From: Actinoplanes regularis
GTDB taxonomy: Bacteria > Actinomycetota > Actinomycetes > Mycobacteriales > Micromonosporaceae
Length of the DNA stretch: 64,000 nucleotides
Assembly (NCBI RefSeq): GCF_900188005.1
Contig: NZ_FZNR01000002.1
Coordinates: 186,001 to 250,000 of the forward strand
Reading direction: 5' to 3'
Shown: piece after piece, positions 38,001 to 46,118 of the stretch
How the letters are laid out: each line of letters starts with the position of its first letter
Position numbering within the stretch: position 1 is the stretch's first letter
Translations under genes and position numbers: made by a program
The notes under the pieces: generated by a model
Databases searched by the model: none
Told to the model about the DNA's origin: nothing
The model's input: the letters and a program-made list of their open reading frames with translations, nothing else

Positions 38001-39998
38001 ATCGTCGACGACGCCGCGGGGACGGTGAAACTGCCGGTGGCCGAGGGCACCGACGTGACCGCGCTCGCGCCGCGGTTCACCCTCGCCGAGGGCGCGACGA
38101 TCAGCCCGGCGTCCGGGACGCCTCGGGACTTCAGCAGCCCCGTCACGTACCGGACAACCGGCGGCGATGGCGCACAGCGGACCTGGACCGTCTCGGCGCT
38201 CGTGATGAAGAGCCCGGTCCTGCCGGGCCTGTACGCCGATCCGAACATCACCGTCTTCGGCGACACGTTCTGGATGTATCCGACGAACGACGGGTTCGCG
38301 GGCTGGTCCGGCACGCGGTTCCACGCGTTCTCCTCGAAGGATCTGGTGCACTGGACCGACCACGGGGTGATCCTCGACCTCGGGCCGGACGTCAGCTGGG
38401 CCGACGACAGCGCGTGGGCGCCCACGGTCACTTCGCACGGCGGGAAGTACTACTTCTACTTCTCCGGTGGGCTGGCCGGCGGGAACACGGCCAAACAGCT
38501 GGGCGTGGCGGTCGCCGACAACCCCGCGGGGCCGTTCAGGGACGCGCTCGGCAAGCCGCTCGTGGCGGCCGGCTCCTACAGCGGGCAGATGATCGACTCG
38601 GCGGTCTTCACCGACGACGACGGGAAGTCCTACCTGTACTGGGGCAACGGCAACTCCTACCAGGTCCCGCTGAACGACGACCGGGTCTCGTTCGACCCGG
38701 CGCTGGTGAGGACGTATCACCCGGCGAACTACAACGAGGGCTCGTTCGTGATCAAGCGGAACGGGACCTACTACTTCATGTGGTCGGAGAACGACACCCG
38801 CAGCGCGGACTACCGGGTGGCCTACGCGACCGGCAGCTCGCCGACCGGCCCGTGGAGCGACCGGATCGGGGTGATCCTGTCGAAGGACACCTCGCTCGGC
38901 ATCCTGGGGACCGGGCACCACTCGGTGGTCCGGGCGCCGAACAGCGACGACTGGTACATCGCGTACCACCGGTTCGCGATTCCGGGCGGCGACGGCACGC
39001 ATCGCGAGACCACGATCGACCGGCTCACGTTCGACGCCGCCGGGAGGATCAACCCGGTCGTGCCGACCTTGGAGAGTGTGGACCCGGTGACCGTGGCGCA
39101 CGCGGGCCCGGACGTCACCGGTGCCGAGGGCGGCACGATCCCGGTCCGCGGCTCGGTCTCGAACGGTGCGAACGCACCGGTCTGGTCCTCGGGCGGGCCC
39201 TGCACCTTCGCCGACCCGCATGCCGTCTCCACGACGGTGACCTGCACCGACGACGGGGCGTACACGGTCACTCTGACCGCCGGCGGCAGTCACGACACGG
39301 CTTCGCTCGAGGTGACCAATGTGACGCCGTCGATCACGGCGCCGGGCGGGCCGCCGGCACCCGCCGCGCCGGTCACCACCGGCGAGGAGGTCCGGTTCAG
39401 CGTTCCGGTCTCGGACGCCGGGGCCGCCGACACCCTCTCCTGCACGGCGTCGTGGGGTGACGGTGCCGTCGCCGCCGGCACGGTCAGCGCGGGCGCCTGC
39501 GCGGTCCGGCACGCGTACGCACGCGGCGGGGTGTTCCAGCCGACCGTGACGGTGCGGGACGACGACGGCGCGGCCGCGACGGTGACCATGCCGTTCGTCG
39601 TCACCTACGTTCCCGGGAGCGGGCAGGCGGCCGCGAGCGGCTGGCTGACCGCACCGGCCGGTTGCCTCGCCGGGATCCGTTCCGGCGGCACGGTGGACTT
39701 CGCGCTCGCCGCGGGTCCCTCGGGCGGCAGCACCTGGCTCCGGTTCGCGGGCGGTGACCTGTACTTCCGGTCCACGGCGCAGACCCCGGCACGGATCGCC
39801 GGGAACACCGCCACCTATCAGGGCACCGGGACGGTCAACGGGACCGGCTCGTACCGGTTCGAGGTGACCGTTGCCGACGGCGCCGACCGGATCGCCGTCC
39901 GGATCTGGTCGGCGCCCGGCAGGGTGCTCCTCGACCTGAGACCGGCCCGCCCCGCCGGCGGCGGCGTCGTGGTCAGTCCCCGCAAACACGGGCACTGA
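35040..39998 (+). CDS. Giant secreted double-GH43 enzyme with LamG, Ig-like and PKD-like modules
   Basis: The product has 1652 aa (GAGGAG before the ATG). Order: signal peptide (1-32); LamG (about 35-243); two Ig-like domains of the bacterial 'atrophied' type (about 245-425); GH43 unit one (about 430-735) with QGLRDPFIIRSPEGDKFY, NTWAPEAFYD and SRGEGPLIFKS; a second LamG (about 750-975); a small beta domain; GH43 unit two (about 1060-1350) with GLYADPNITVFGDTFWMYPT, SAWAPTVTSHGGKYYFYFS and YNEGSFVIKRNGTYYFMWS; two PKD-like domains; and a C-terminal beta domain. Each GH43 unit keeps candidate Asp/Asp/Glu residues. It probably releases arabinose-containing units from arabinan or arabinogalactan. 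Two different GH43 catalytic units in one chain are unusual. Confidence 0.88.
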   Translation: MPRRTRAKLLTLLASSSLLAGLLATTSPAAAADAVTDGLLLRYRLDESSGTVAADASGHGRDGVVQGATWAGDQGLTFDGSSTYVKAPDNLMSGLDAITVAFDVKIDSAQVTPYFLYGFGNTDSATGYGNGYLFATGDSFRNAISLSNWSGEQNTRPATGYNLTRNAWKHFAYTQAGTTGTLYEDGVAVGTNTSVGILPGTVGGGVTSANYFGRSLYTGDKYLKGGMRDLRVYDRALSADEVNTLATPVNETAVTADERALDLGDTTALTADLTLPATGANGSKLSWATSDAAVITAAGRITRPRAGQPDAHATLTASIRRGAVVATKTFAITVRAELDDAATAAAAAAALAVRNLDDVRGNLALPSSGAGGTTVTWTSADPAVLTATGEVHRPAHGAGATTVTLTATVTRGSGSATRDFTAKVPELPAQEPFKGYLFSYFTGEGYSNGEQVYNALSSGNDPLSWREINDGQPVLTSTLGTQGLRDPFIIRSPEGDKFYQIATDLKIYGNGDWDGSQRRGSKSIMVWESTDLVNWTDQRLVKVSPDTAGNTWAPEAFYDESLGAYVVFWASKLYDETDTGHTGTTYNRMMYATTRDFYTFSEPRVWKDPGYSVIDSTMVEHDGEYYRFTKDERNNTSSSPCSKYIIEEKSTSILDLDYDFVSECIGSPELSRGEGPLIFKSNTEEKWYLFIDEYGGRGYVPFSTTDLDSGQWTAETGYTLPSRPRHGTVLPVTQAEYDRISARYEEPPPAPGLRLRYRFDETGGTVAKDSSGNGFNGTLNRGPSFTSGVDGGAISLAGGGSSSATAPYVTIPNGVLKGATSATVSLWAKWNASTTVNQWIYALGPDSNKYLFTSPSNGSSLLYSAITSGSWPAESKLASSGQLPGGSWQHIAVTVDGTAGTAAMYLNGRRVASATGVTVKPGDLYDASKSYSGYVGKSLYSADPYFAGAIDDFRIYNTALTGPEILNLAGKSTSIGGVTLPQLKVDTIVDDAAGTVKLPVAEGTDVTALAPRFTLAEGATISPASGTPRDFSSPVTYRTTGGDGAQRTWTVSALVMKSPVLPGLYADPNITVFGDTFWMYPTNDGFAGWSGTRFHAFSSKDLVHWTDHGVILDLGPDVSWADDSAWAPTVTSHGGKYYFYFSGGLAGGNTAKQLGVAVADNPAGPFRDALGKPLVAAGSYSGQMIDSAVFTDDDGKSYLYWGNGNSYQVPLNDDRVSFDPALVRTYHPANYNEGSFVIKRNGTYYFMWSENDTRSADYRVAYATGSSPTGPWSDRIGVILSKDTSLGILGTGHHSVVRAPNSDDWYIAYHRFAIPGGDGTHRETTIDRLTFDAAGRINPVVPTLESVDPVTVAHAGPDVTGAEGGTIPVRGSVSNGANAPVWSSGGPCTFADPHAVSTTVTCTDDGAYTVTLTAGGSHDTASLEVTNVTPSITAPGGPPAPAAPVTTGEEVRFSVPVSDAGAADTLSCTASWGDGAVAAGTVSAGACAVRHAYARGGVFQPTVTVRDDDGAAATVTMPFVVTYVPGSGQAAASGWLTAPAGCLAGIRSGGTVDFALAAGPSGGSTWLRFAGGDLYFRSTAQTPARIAGNTATYQGTGTVNGTGSYRFEVTVADGADRIAVRIWSAPGRVLLDLRPARPAGGGVVVSPRKHGH

Positions 39999-40007
39999 CC
40001 GGAAGCA

Positions 40008-40070
40008 CTCCCGGCTGGTTCGCACGGTGGTGTTCGGCCCCTCGACACCACCGGCCGAACCAGCCGGGAG
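40008..40070 (+). terminator. Terminator after the double-GH43 gene
   Basis: Outer arms of 15 bp (40008-40022 and 40056-40070) enclose inner arms of 8 bp (GGTGGTGT 40026-40033, ACACCACC 40045-40052). It begins ten bases after the stop codon. Confidence 0.85.
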
Positions 40071-40104
40071 CGGCGGTTGCGGGAAAACCCTTTCCCGGTG
40101 CTGA

Positions 40105-40237
40105 GAACGTTTCATTTCGGCGTTGACGCACTCGTTAACGCCGTGCAATGCTGCCTCAACGCATTGAAAACAGTTAATTTGCAGGGCCCCCGACGCACGG
40201 CGCTGGAGGCCTGAACTCCGCATGCTCTGAAACGTTC
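40105..40237 (+). promoter_or_regulatory. Regulatory region of the ABC importer / PL26-like operon
   Basis: Two exact 10-bp inverted copies, GAACGTTTCA (40105-40114) and TGAAACGTTC (40228-40237), are 123 bp apart. The second ends 19 bases before the start codon of the binding-protein gene. Between them are an inverted repeat CGGCGTT-N12-AACGCCG (40118-40143) and a possible -35, TTGACG (40123-40128). The GAAACGTTC type fits a LacI-family repressor acting from two sites. No matching regulator gene is adjacent. Confidence 0.6.
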
Positions 40238-40256
40238 CAAGTCAGCGGGAGGCGTC

Positions 40257-41534
40257 ATGTCGGTCAGCAGGCGAACACTTCTGAGGGGCGGACTGGCCGG
40301 GCTCGCCCTCGCCGGAACGGGCACGGCCGCCGCCGGGTGCGGCGACTCCGGAGACGACGGCAAGACGCTGCGATTCGCCTGGTGGGGCAGCGAGGAACGG
40401 GCCGCCGCCACGCAGAAGGTGGTGGACCTGTTCCACACCAAGCACCCGGACATCACGATCAAGACCACGTACTCGGCCTTCGACCCGTACTTCCAGAAGC
40501 TGGCCACCGAGATGAGCGGCGGCAACGCCCCGGACGTGCTCCAGATGAGCGAGCGTTACGTGCGCGAGTACGCCGAACGCAACACCCTGCTCGACCTCAC
40601 CCCGCACCTCGGCTCGAAGGTGCAGACCGCGGACCTGGAACAGAAACTGTTCACCCAGGGCGTCATCGGCGGCAAGACGTACGGCCTGCCGATGGGCCAG
40701 ACCACCCACGTGCTCCAGTACGACGCCAAGCGCTGGACGGAAGCCGGCGCGAAACTCCCCGCCGAAGGCTGGACCTGGGACGACCTGCGCGACGCCGGCG
40801 CCAAGGTCAGCGCGAAGTTCGGGCCGAAGGTCAGCGGCATCAGCGACTTCTTCGGCATCGAGGACTGGTTCGGCGACTGGCTGCGCCAGCAGGGCAAGGA
40901 CCTGTACACCGCGGACGGCAAACTCGGCTACACCGAGGCCGAGGTGATCCGCTGGTGGCAGATGTCGGTCGACTTCACCAAGGCCAAGGCGCTCACCCCG
41001 CCGGCGGTCACCAGCAACACCACGAACACGCCGTTCCCACGCAAGGAGTCCACCGCCGAGTTCTCGCCGGACTCGACGATCGGGATGAAGTCCTGGGACA
41101 ACTACGGCTCCGAGTTCAAGCTCTCCGCGTTCCCCACCGCCGGCACCGGGATCGGCCAGTTCACCCAGCCGCCCATGATGATCAGCGTCGCGCAGCGCAC
41201 CAAGAACCAGGACGCCGCCCTGGCCTTCGTGGACTTCTTCCTCAACGACCCGGAGGCGGGCGCGCTGCTCGGGATGGCACGCGGCCTGCCGCCCAACCTC
41301 AAGATCCGCGAGACACTGTCCGGGACGCTGACCGACGAGTGGAAGACGGTCGCCGACTACGAGGCGCTGGTCGGCCCGAAACTGCTGCCCGCTCCCCCGC
41401 CGCCGCCGAAGGGCGCGGGCGTGGTGAAGACCCAGTTCCAGCTGATCTACGACGACGTGATGAACGGCAAGGCAACACCCGAGAAGGCGGCGCCTCGCCT
41501 GATGAGCGAGATCCAGCAGGCGCTCGGGGCCTGA
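40257..41534 (+). CDS. Sugar ABC transporter substrate-binding lipoprotein
   Basis: The product has 425 aa. The N-terminus MSVSRRTLLRGGLAGLALAG carries a Tat motif and then the lipobox AAGC (Cys29). The mature part is a type 1 solute-binding protein (LRFAWWGSEERAAATQKVVDLF, GKTYGLPMGQTTHVLQYDAKRW, WTWDDLRDAG, SWDNYGSEFKLSAFP). It delivers an oligosaccharide to the two permeases that follow. With a PL26-like lyase in the same operon, the ligand may be a rhamnogalacturonan fragment. It is the first gene of the operon. Confidence 0.93.
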   Translation: MSVSRRTLLRGGLAGLALAGTGTAAAGCGDSGDDGKTLRFAWWGSEERAAATQKVVDLFHTKHPDITIKTTYSAFDPYFQKLATEMSGGNAPDVLQMSERYVREYAERNTLLDLTPHLGSKVQTADLEQKLFTQGVIGGKTYGLPMGQTTHVLQYDAKRWTEAGAKLPAEGWTWDDLRDAGAKVSAKFGPKVSGISDFFGIEDWFGDWLRQQGKDLYTADGKLGYTEAEVIRWWQMSVDFTKAKALTPPAVTSNTTNTPFPRKESTAEFSPDSTIGMKSWDNYGSEFKLSAFPTAGTGIGQFTQPPMMISVAQRTKNQDAALAFVDFFLNDPEAGALLGMARGLPPNLKIRETLSGTLTDEWKTVADYEALVGPKLLPAPPPPPKGAGVVKTQFQLIYDDVMNGKATPEKAAPRLMSEIQQALGA

Positions 41535-41539
41535 GCCGG

Positions 41540-42433
41540 ATGACCACGGTGCTGGACCGACCCGTACCCGCCGTCACCGCGGCCTCCGGGCGGCGCCGCT
41601 ACGGCGAGCGCCCATCGGTGGCCTACCTCTTCCTCTCTCCCTGGGTGGTCGGCGCGCTGCTGCTCACCCTGGGCCCGATGGCCGCCTCGCTGTACCTCTC
41701 GTTCACCGACTACGACCTGTTCACCGCGCCGGAGTGGGTCGGGTGGGACAACTACGTCCGGGCCCTCACCGTCGACCCGCACTTCTGGAACGCGGTCGAG
41801 GCCACCGGCAAGTTCGTGCTGATCTCGGTGCCGGTGCAGCTGGCGGCGGCGCTCGGCGTGGCCATGCTGATCAACCGCCGCAGCCGGGCGCAGGGCACGT
41901 ACCGGTCGGCGTTCTACGCGCCGTCACTGCTCGGTGCGAGCGTCAGCGTCGCGGTGGTCTGGCGGGTGATCTTCAACGACTGGATCGGCACCCCGGAGCG
42001 GGCGCTGCTCGCTCTGGTGCTGCTCTCGGTCTGGCAGTTCGGCGCGCCGATGGTGATCTTCCTGGCCGGATTGCAGCAGATCCCGTCGGAGTACTACGAC
42101 GCCGCCGCGGTCGACGGGGCCGGCCCCTGGCGGACGTTCCGGTCGATCACACTGCCGATGCTCTCCCCGGTCATCTTCTTCAATCTGGTGTACGACACGA
42201 TCCGCGCCTTCCAGGTCTTCACCGGGGCCTACGTGGTCAGCAACGGCACCGGCCGCCCCAGCGACTCCACCCTCTTCTACACGCTGTACCTGTACGAGAA
42301 GGGCTTCGTGGAGTTCAAGATGGGCTACGCCTCGGCGATGGGCTGGATGCTGCTGGTCGCCGTCGCCGCGGTGACCGCCCTGCTCTTCCGCCTCTCCCGC
42401 AACTGGGTCTTCTACGCCGGGGACGAGTCGTGA
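41540..42433 (+). CDS. Sugar ABC transporter permease (MalF type)
   Basis: The product has 297 aa from the ATG at 41540, five bases after the binding-protein gene. It has six membrane segments and the EAA loop YYDAAAVDGAGPWRTFRSITLPML, where the ATPase docks. It forms the channel with the next gene product. No ATPase is encoded nearby; a shared MsiK-type ATPase from elsewhere is expected. Confidence 0.93.
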   Translation: MTTVLDRPVPAVTAASGRRRYGERPSVAYLFLSPWVVGALLLTLGPMAASLYLSFTDYDLFTAPEWVGWDNYVRALTVDPHFWNAVEATGKFVLISVPVQLAAALGVAMLINRRSRAQGTYRSAFYAPSLLGASVSVAVVWRVIFNDWIGTPERALLALVLLSVWQFGAPMVIFLAGLQQIPSEYYDAAAVDGAGPWRTFRSITLPMLSPVIFFNLVYDTIRAFQVFTGAYVVSNGTGRPSDSTLFYTLYLYEKGFVEFKMGYASAMGWMLLVAVAAVTALLFRLSRNWVFYAGDES

Positions 42434-43272
42434 ACGCCGCCCGTCTCCGGACCGCCGGCTGGCATCTCTTCGTGCTCCTGCTGCTGACCCCGCTGCTGTA
42501 CCCGATCGTCTGGCTGGCCGCCGCGTCGTTCAAGCCGGGCTCCGAGGTCCTCGAGCAGAGCCTGTCGCTGCTGCCCAGCCACTTCGTCTTCGACAACTAC
42601 CGGGAACTCGGCGGCGAACTGGCCGGGGTGCCGGTCTGGCGGTTCTTCGCCAACTCGATCCTGGTCGCCGGCGGCTCCGCGCTCGCCAACGTGCTCAGCT
42701 GCTCGCTCGCCGCGTACGCGTTCGCCCGGCTGCGGTTCCGGCTGCGCGGGCCGCTGTTCGCGTTCATGCTCGCCACGATCATGTTGCCCGCGCACGCCGT
42801 GCTGATCCCGCAGTACACGATCTTCCAGCGGCTCGGCATGGTGGACACGTTCTGGCCGCTGATCCTGCCCAAGCTGCTGGCCACCGACGCGTTCTTCATC
42901 TTCCTGATGGTCCAGTTCATGCGGAACATCCCGCGCGAGCTGGACGAGGCGGCGCGGCTGGACGGCTGCGGCTCGATCCGGATCTTCGGGGCGGTGATCC
43001 TGCCGCTGGTCCGGCCGGCCCTGGTCACCACCGCGATCTTCACCTTCATCTGGACCTGGAACGACTTCCTCAGCCAGCTGATCTACCTGTCCGATCCGGA
43101 GAAGTACACGCTGCCGCTGGCCCTGCGGCTCTTCATCGACACCACGGACCAGGCCTCGTACGGGCCGATGCTGGCGCTCTCCGCGCTCGCGCTGGTGCCG
43201 ATCCTGCTCTTCTTCGCCGCGTTCCAACGGCTGCTCGTCGAGGGCTTCGCCACCTCCGGCCTCAAAGGCTGA
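42430..43272 (+). CDS. Sugar ABC transporter permease (MalG type)
   Basis: The product has 280 aa from the GTG at 42430, overlapping the previous stop (GTGA). It has six membrane segments and the EAA loop ELDEAARLDGCGSIRIFGAVILPL. It completes the importer. Confidence 0.93.
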   Translation: MNAARLRTAGWHLFVLLLLTPLLYPIVWLAAASFKPGSEVLEQSLSLLPSHFVFDNYRELGGELAGVPVWRFFANSILVAGGSALANVLSCSLAAYAFARLRFRLRGPLFAFMLATIMLPAHAVLIPQYTIFQRLGMVDTFWPLILPKLLATDAFFIFLMVQFMRNIPRELDEAARLDGCGSIRIFGAVILPLVRPALVTTAIFTFIWTWNDFLSQLIYLSDPEKYTLPLALRLFIDTTDQASYGPMLALSALALVPILLFFAAFQRLLVEGFATSGLKG

Positions 43273-43318
43273 CCCGCCGGCCCCGCCACCCCGATCCCCG
43301 CATCCCCCTGGAGTTGAC

Positions 43319-46051
43319 ATGCCGGAAATGCCGCATGTGTCACGCCGTACCTTCGTCCGGGGAGTCGCCGCCTCCCCCGCCTTCGCGATGCTGCCCGGCG
43401 GCGCACCGGCGGCCGCGGCCCCGTCCGTACCGCTGAAGCTCGCAACCGTGCCGGCGCCGGACCGCGTCGCCCTGCGCTGGCTGGAGGGAAAGCCCACCTC
43501 GGGCATCGGCAACACCTGGGGCGTGCCGTGGCCGAAGGGCGCGCTGGCGCCCACCGAGAGCTTCGCGCTGACCGCGGCCGACGGCGCCGCGGTGCCGGTG
43601 CAGACCTGGCCGATCGCCTACTGGCCGGACGGCACCCTGAAGTGGAGCGCGCACGCCATCCCCGCCGACGCGCCGCTCGCCGAGACCTACACGCTGACCC
43701 ACGGCGGATCGAACACCGCCGCGGCCGCGCCGGTAACCGTCGTGGAGCGCCGGGAGCGCATCACCGTCGACACCGGCGTGATCGAAGTGGCCGTCGAGCG
43801 GCGCGGATCCGCGCTGATCAGCTCGATCACCCGCGGCGGCACGGAGATCGCGCGCAACCTGCGGTTGATCAGCCTGCGGCAGACCAAGATCGAGGACCTC
43901 CGCTCCTCCGCCGAGCCGCTCACCAGCACGATCAAGTCCGTCAAGGTGGAGCAGCGCGGGCCGGTGCGCGCGGTGATCCGGATCGACGGCACGCACCAGC
44001 GGCGCGGGAGGTCCTGGCTGCCGTTCACGGTCCGGCTCTACTTCTACTCCGGGGCCGAGCACGTCCGGATGATGCACACCTTCATCCTCGACACGGACGG
44101 GAGCAGCGAGTTCATCGCCGGGCTCGGGGTCCGCGCCGGCGTGCCGATGCGCGACGCCCTCTACGACCGGCACGTCCGGCTGAGCGGGGACGGCGACGGG
44201 CTGCTGCGCGAGGCGGTCCGCGGGATCACCGGCCTGCGCCGGGACCCGGGCGCGACCGTCCGGGCCGCGCAGATCGCCGGCGAGAAGCTGGCCGACCCGG
44301 CCACCTGGGACCAGCGGGTCACCACCCGGCTGGAGCTGATCCCGGCCTGGGGCGACTACACGCTCAGCCAGCACTCCTCGGAGGGCTTCACGATCAAGAA
44401 ACGGACCAAGCCGGGGTACGGGTGGGTCGGCGCCGACTCCGGGCAGCGCGCCGGTGGCTTCGGCTACGTCGGCGGCGTGACCGGCGGGCTCGGCTTCGGG
44501 ATGCGCGACTTCTGGCAGCGGCACCCGTCCCAGCTGGACCTCCGCGGCGCGGCGGGCGACGAGGCGGAGGTGACGGTGTGGATGTGGTCGCCCGAGGCCG
44601 GCCCGATGGACACCCGCTTCTACCACGACGGGATGGGCCAGGACACGTACGCCGAGCAGTTGCAGGGGCTGGAGATCACGTACGAGGACTACGAGCCGGA
44701 GTTCGGCACACCGTACGGGATCGCCCGCACCACCGAGCTGACGTTCTGGGCCCTGGCCGCCACCCCGCCGGCCGCCACGCTGGCCGCCCTGGCCCGGACC
44801 GTCGCCACTCCCCCGCAGCTCGTCGCCCCGCCCGAGCACCTGGCCTCCAGCGGCGCGTTCGGCGGCCTGTTCGCGCCGGTCGACCGCTCCACGCCGGCCC
44901 GCGCGAAGATCGAGGACCGTCTCGACTTCCTCTTCAAGTACTACCGGGACCAGCGCGAACAGCGGCACTGGTACGGCTTCTGGAACTACGGCGACGTCAT
45001 GCACACCCCGGACGTCGACCGGCACGTCTGGCGCTACGACGTCGGCGGCTACGCCTGGGACAACTCGGAACTCTCCCCGGACCTGTGGCTGTGGCTCGCC
45101 TACCTGCGCTCCGGCCGCGCCGACATCTTCCGCTTCGCCGAAGCGATGACCCGGCACACCGGCGAGGTCGACGTCTACCACCTGGGCAAGTGGGCCGGGC
45201 TCGGCACCCGGCACGGCGTGCTGCACTGGGCGGACAGCGCCAAGCAGCAGCGGATCAGCACGGCCGCCTACCGCCGGATCTACTACTTCCTGACCGCCGA
45301 CGAGCGGTGCGGCGACCTGATGCGTGAGCTGGTCGACTCGGACCGGACGTTCCTGGCGCTCGACCCGCTGCGGAAGATCCGGACCGAGCCGTACACGCCG
45401 GATCCGCACGCGCTCTCGATCGGGCTGGGCACCGACTGGAGCGGGCTGGCCGCGGCCTGGCTGACCGAGTGGGAGCGGCAGGGCCCCAAGGCCGGGCTCG
45501 CACAGCAGAAGCTGCTCGCGACGATGCGGACGATCGCCCGGATGCCGAACGGCTTCGTCACCGGCAGCGGGCTCTACGACATCGACACCGGGGAGTTCGC
45601 CGAGGCCGCCAAGACGGTCAGCGTGTCGCACCTGAGTGCGATGTTCGGCCAGGTGGAGATCTGTGCCGAGCTGATCGGGCTGGTCGACGTGCCCGGCTTC
45701 GAGCAGGCCTGGCTGCAGTACTGCCGGCTGTTCAACGCGACCAAGGCCGAGCAGGCGGCCGAGTGCGGGGCGAACTTCGGCAACCTGATCCTCAAGCAGG
45801 GGCACTCCCGGCTCACCGCGTACGCCGCGGTCCGGCTGGGCGACGCGGCACTGGCGGCCCGGGCGTGGCAGGAGTTCACCGGCACCGACGGCTACACCGA
45901 CGCGTCGCCGTGGCAGACCACCCGCCGGGAGGGGCCCGAGGTGCTGAACCCGGTCGACGAGGCGTCCTGGGTGGACACCAACACCACCGCGCTGTACGGC
46001 CTGGCGGCGATCCAGAATTTGGCCCTGATCGGGGATCGACTGGGTTCTTGA
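43319..46051 (+). CDS. Secreted exo-rhamnogalacturonan lyase-like protein (PcRGLX/YetA, PL26-like)
   Basis: The product has 910 aa (CTGGAG before the ATG). The twin-arginine signal SRRTFVRGVAAS ends near AAAA (about residue 35). The layout matches PcRGLX/YetA-like proteins: a beta domain with GVPWPKGALAPTESFALT and YWPDGTLKWSAHAI, a RIFT-type barrel, and a helical toroid with HWYGFWNYGDVMHT, GGYAWDNSELSPDLWLWLAYLRSG, HLGKWAGLGTRHGVLHW and NFGNLILKQGHSR. PcRglX (PL26) releases unsaturated galacturonosyl-rhamnose from rhamnogalacturonan ends. It is the fourth gene of the importer operon, so enzyme and transporter probably handle the same product. Activity inferred from family. Confidence 0.75.
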   Translation: MPEMPHVSRRTFVRGVAASPAFAMLPGGAPAAAAPSVPLKLATVPAPDRVALRWLEGKPTSGIGNTWGVPWPKGALAPTESFALTAADGAAVPVQTWPIAYWPDGTLKWSAHAIPADAPLAETYTLTHGGSNTAAAAPVTVVERRERITVDTGVIEVAVERRGSALISSITRGGTEIARNLRLISLRQTKIEDLRSSAEPLTSTIKSVKVEQRGPVRAVIRIDGTHQRRGRSWLPFTVRLYFYSGAEHVRMMHTFILDTDGSSEFIAGLGVRAGVPMRDALYDRHVRLSGDGDGLLREAVRGITGLRRDPGATVRAAQIAGEKLADPATWDQRVTTRLELIPAWGDYTLSQHSSEGFTIKKRTKPGYGWVGADSGQRAGGFGYVGGVTGGLGFGMRDFWQRHPSQLDLRGAAGDEAEVTVWMWSPEAGPMDTRFYHDGMGQDTYAEQLQGLEITYEDYEPEFGTPYGIARTTELTFWALAATPPAATLAALARTVATPPQLVAPPEHLASSGAFGGLFAPVDRSTPARAKIEDRLDFLFKYYRDQREQRHWYGFWNYGDVMHTPDVDRHVWRYDVGGYAWDNSELSPDLWLWLAYLRSGRADIFRFAEAMTRHTGEVDVYHLGKWAGLGTRHGVLHWADSAKQQRISTAAYRRIYYFLTADERCGDLMRELVDSDRTFLALDPLRKIRTEPYTPDPHALSIGLGTDWSGLAAAWLTEWERQGPKAGLAQQKLLATMRTIARMPNGFVTGSGLYDIDTGEFAEAAKTVSVSHLSAMFGQVEICAELIGLVDVPGFEQAWLQYCRLFNATKAEQAAECGANFGNLILKQGHSRLTAYAAVRLGDAALAARAWQEFTGTDGYTDASPWQTTRREGPEVLNPVDEASWVDTNTTALYGLAAIQNLALIGDRLGS

Positions 46052-46105
46052 CATCGACAGACACCCATGTCGACACTGTTTCGATCACCGATGTTTACGT
46101 AAACA
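46048..46105 (+). promoter_or_regulatory. Promoter and perfect operator of the GH30 gene
   Basis: TTGACA (46048-46053, overlapping the PL26-like stop) is followed after 18 bases by GACACT (46072-46077), then by the perfect palindrome TGTTTACGTAAACA (46092-46105), placed just downstream of the expected start of transcription. The same element, CGATGTT(A/T)ACGTAAAC, lies beside the DeoR/LacI hybrid gene at 18737. Confidence 0.7.
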
Positions 46106-46118
46106 CGAGGGGTCACGC

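Noticed and set aside
35012..39460. 1482-codon open frame in another plus-strand frame
   Set aside because: It shadows the double-GH43 gene and is Arg/Gly-rich without any domain pattern.
43340..46054. 904-codon open frame on the minus strand
   Set aside because: Antisense to the PL26-like gene; no domain, compositional artefact.
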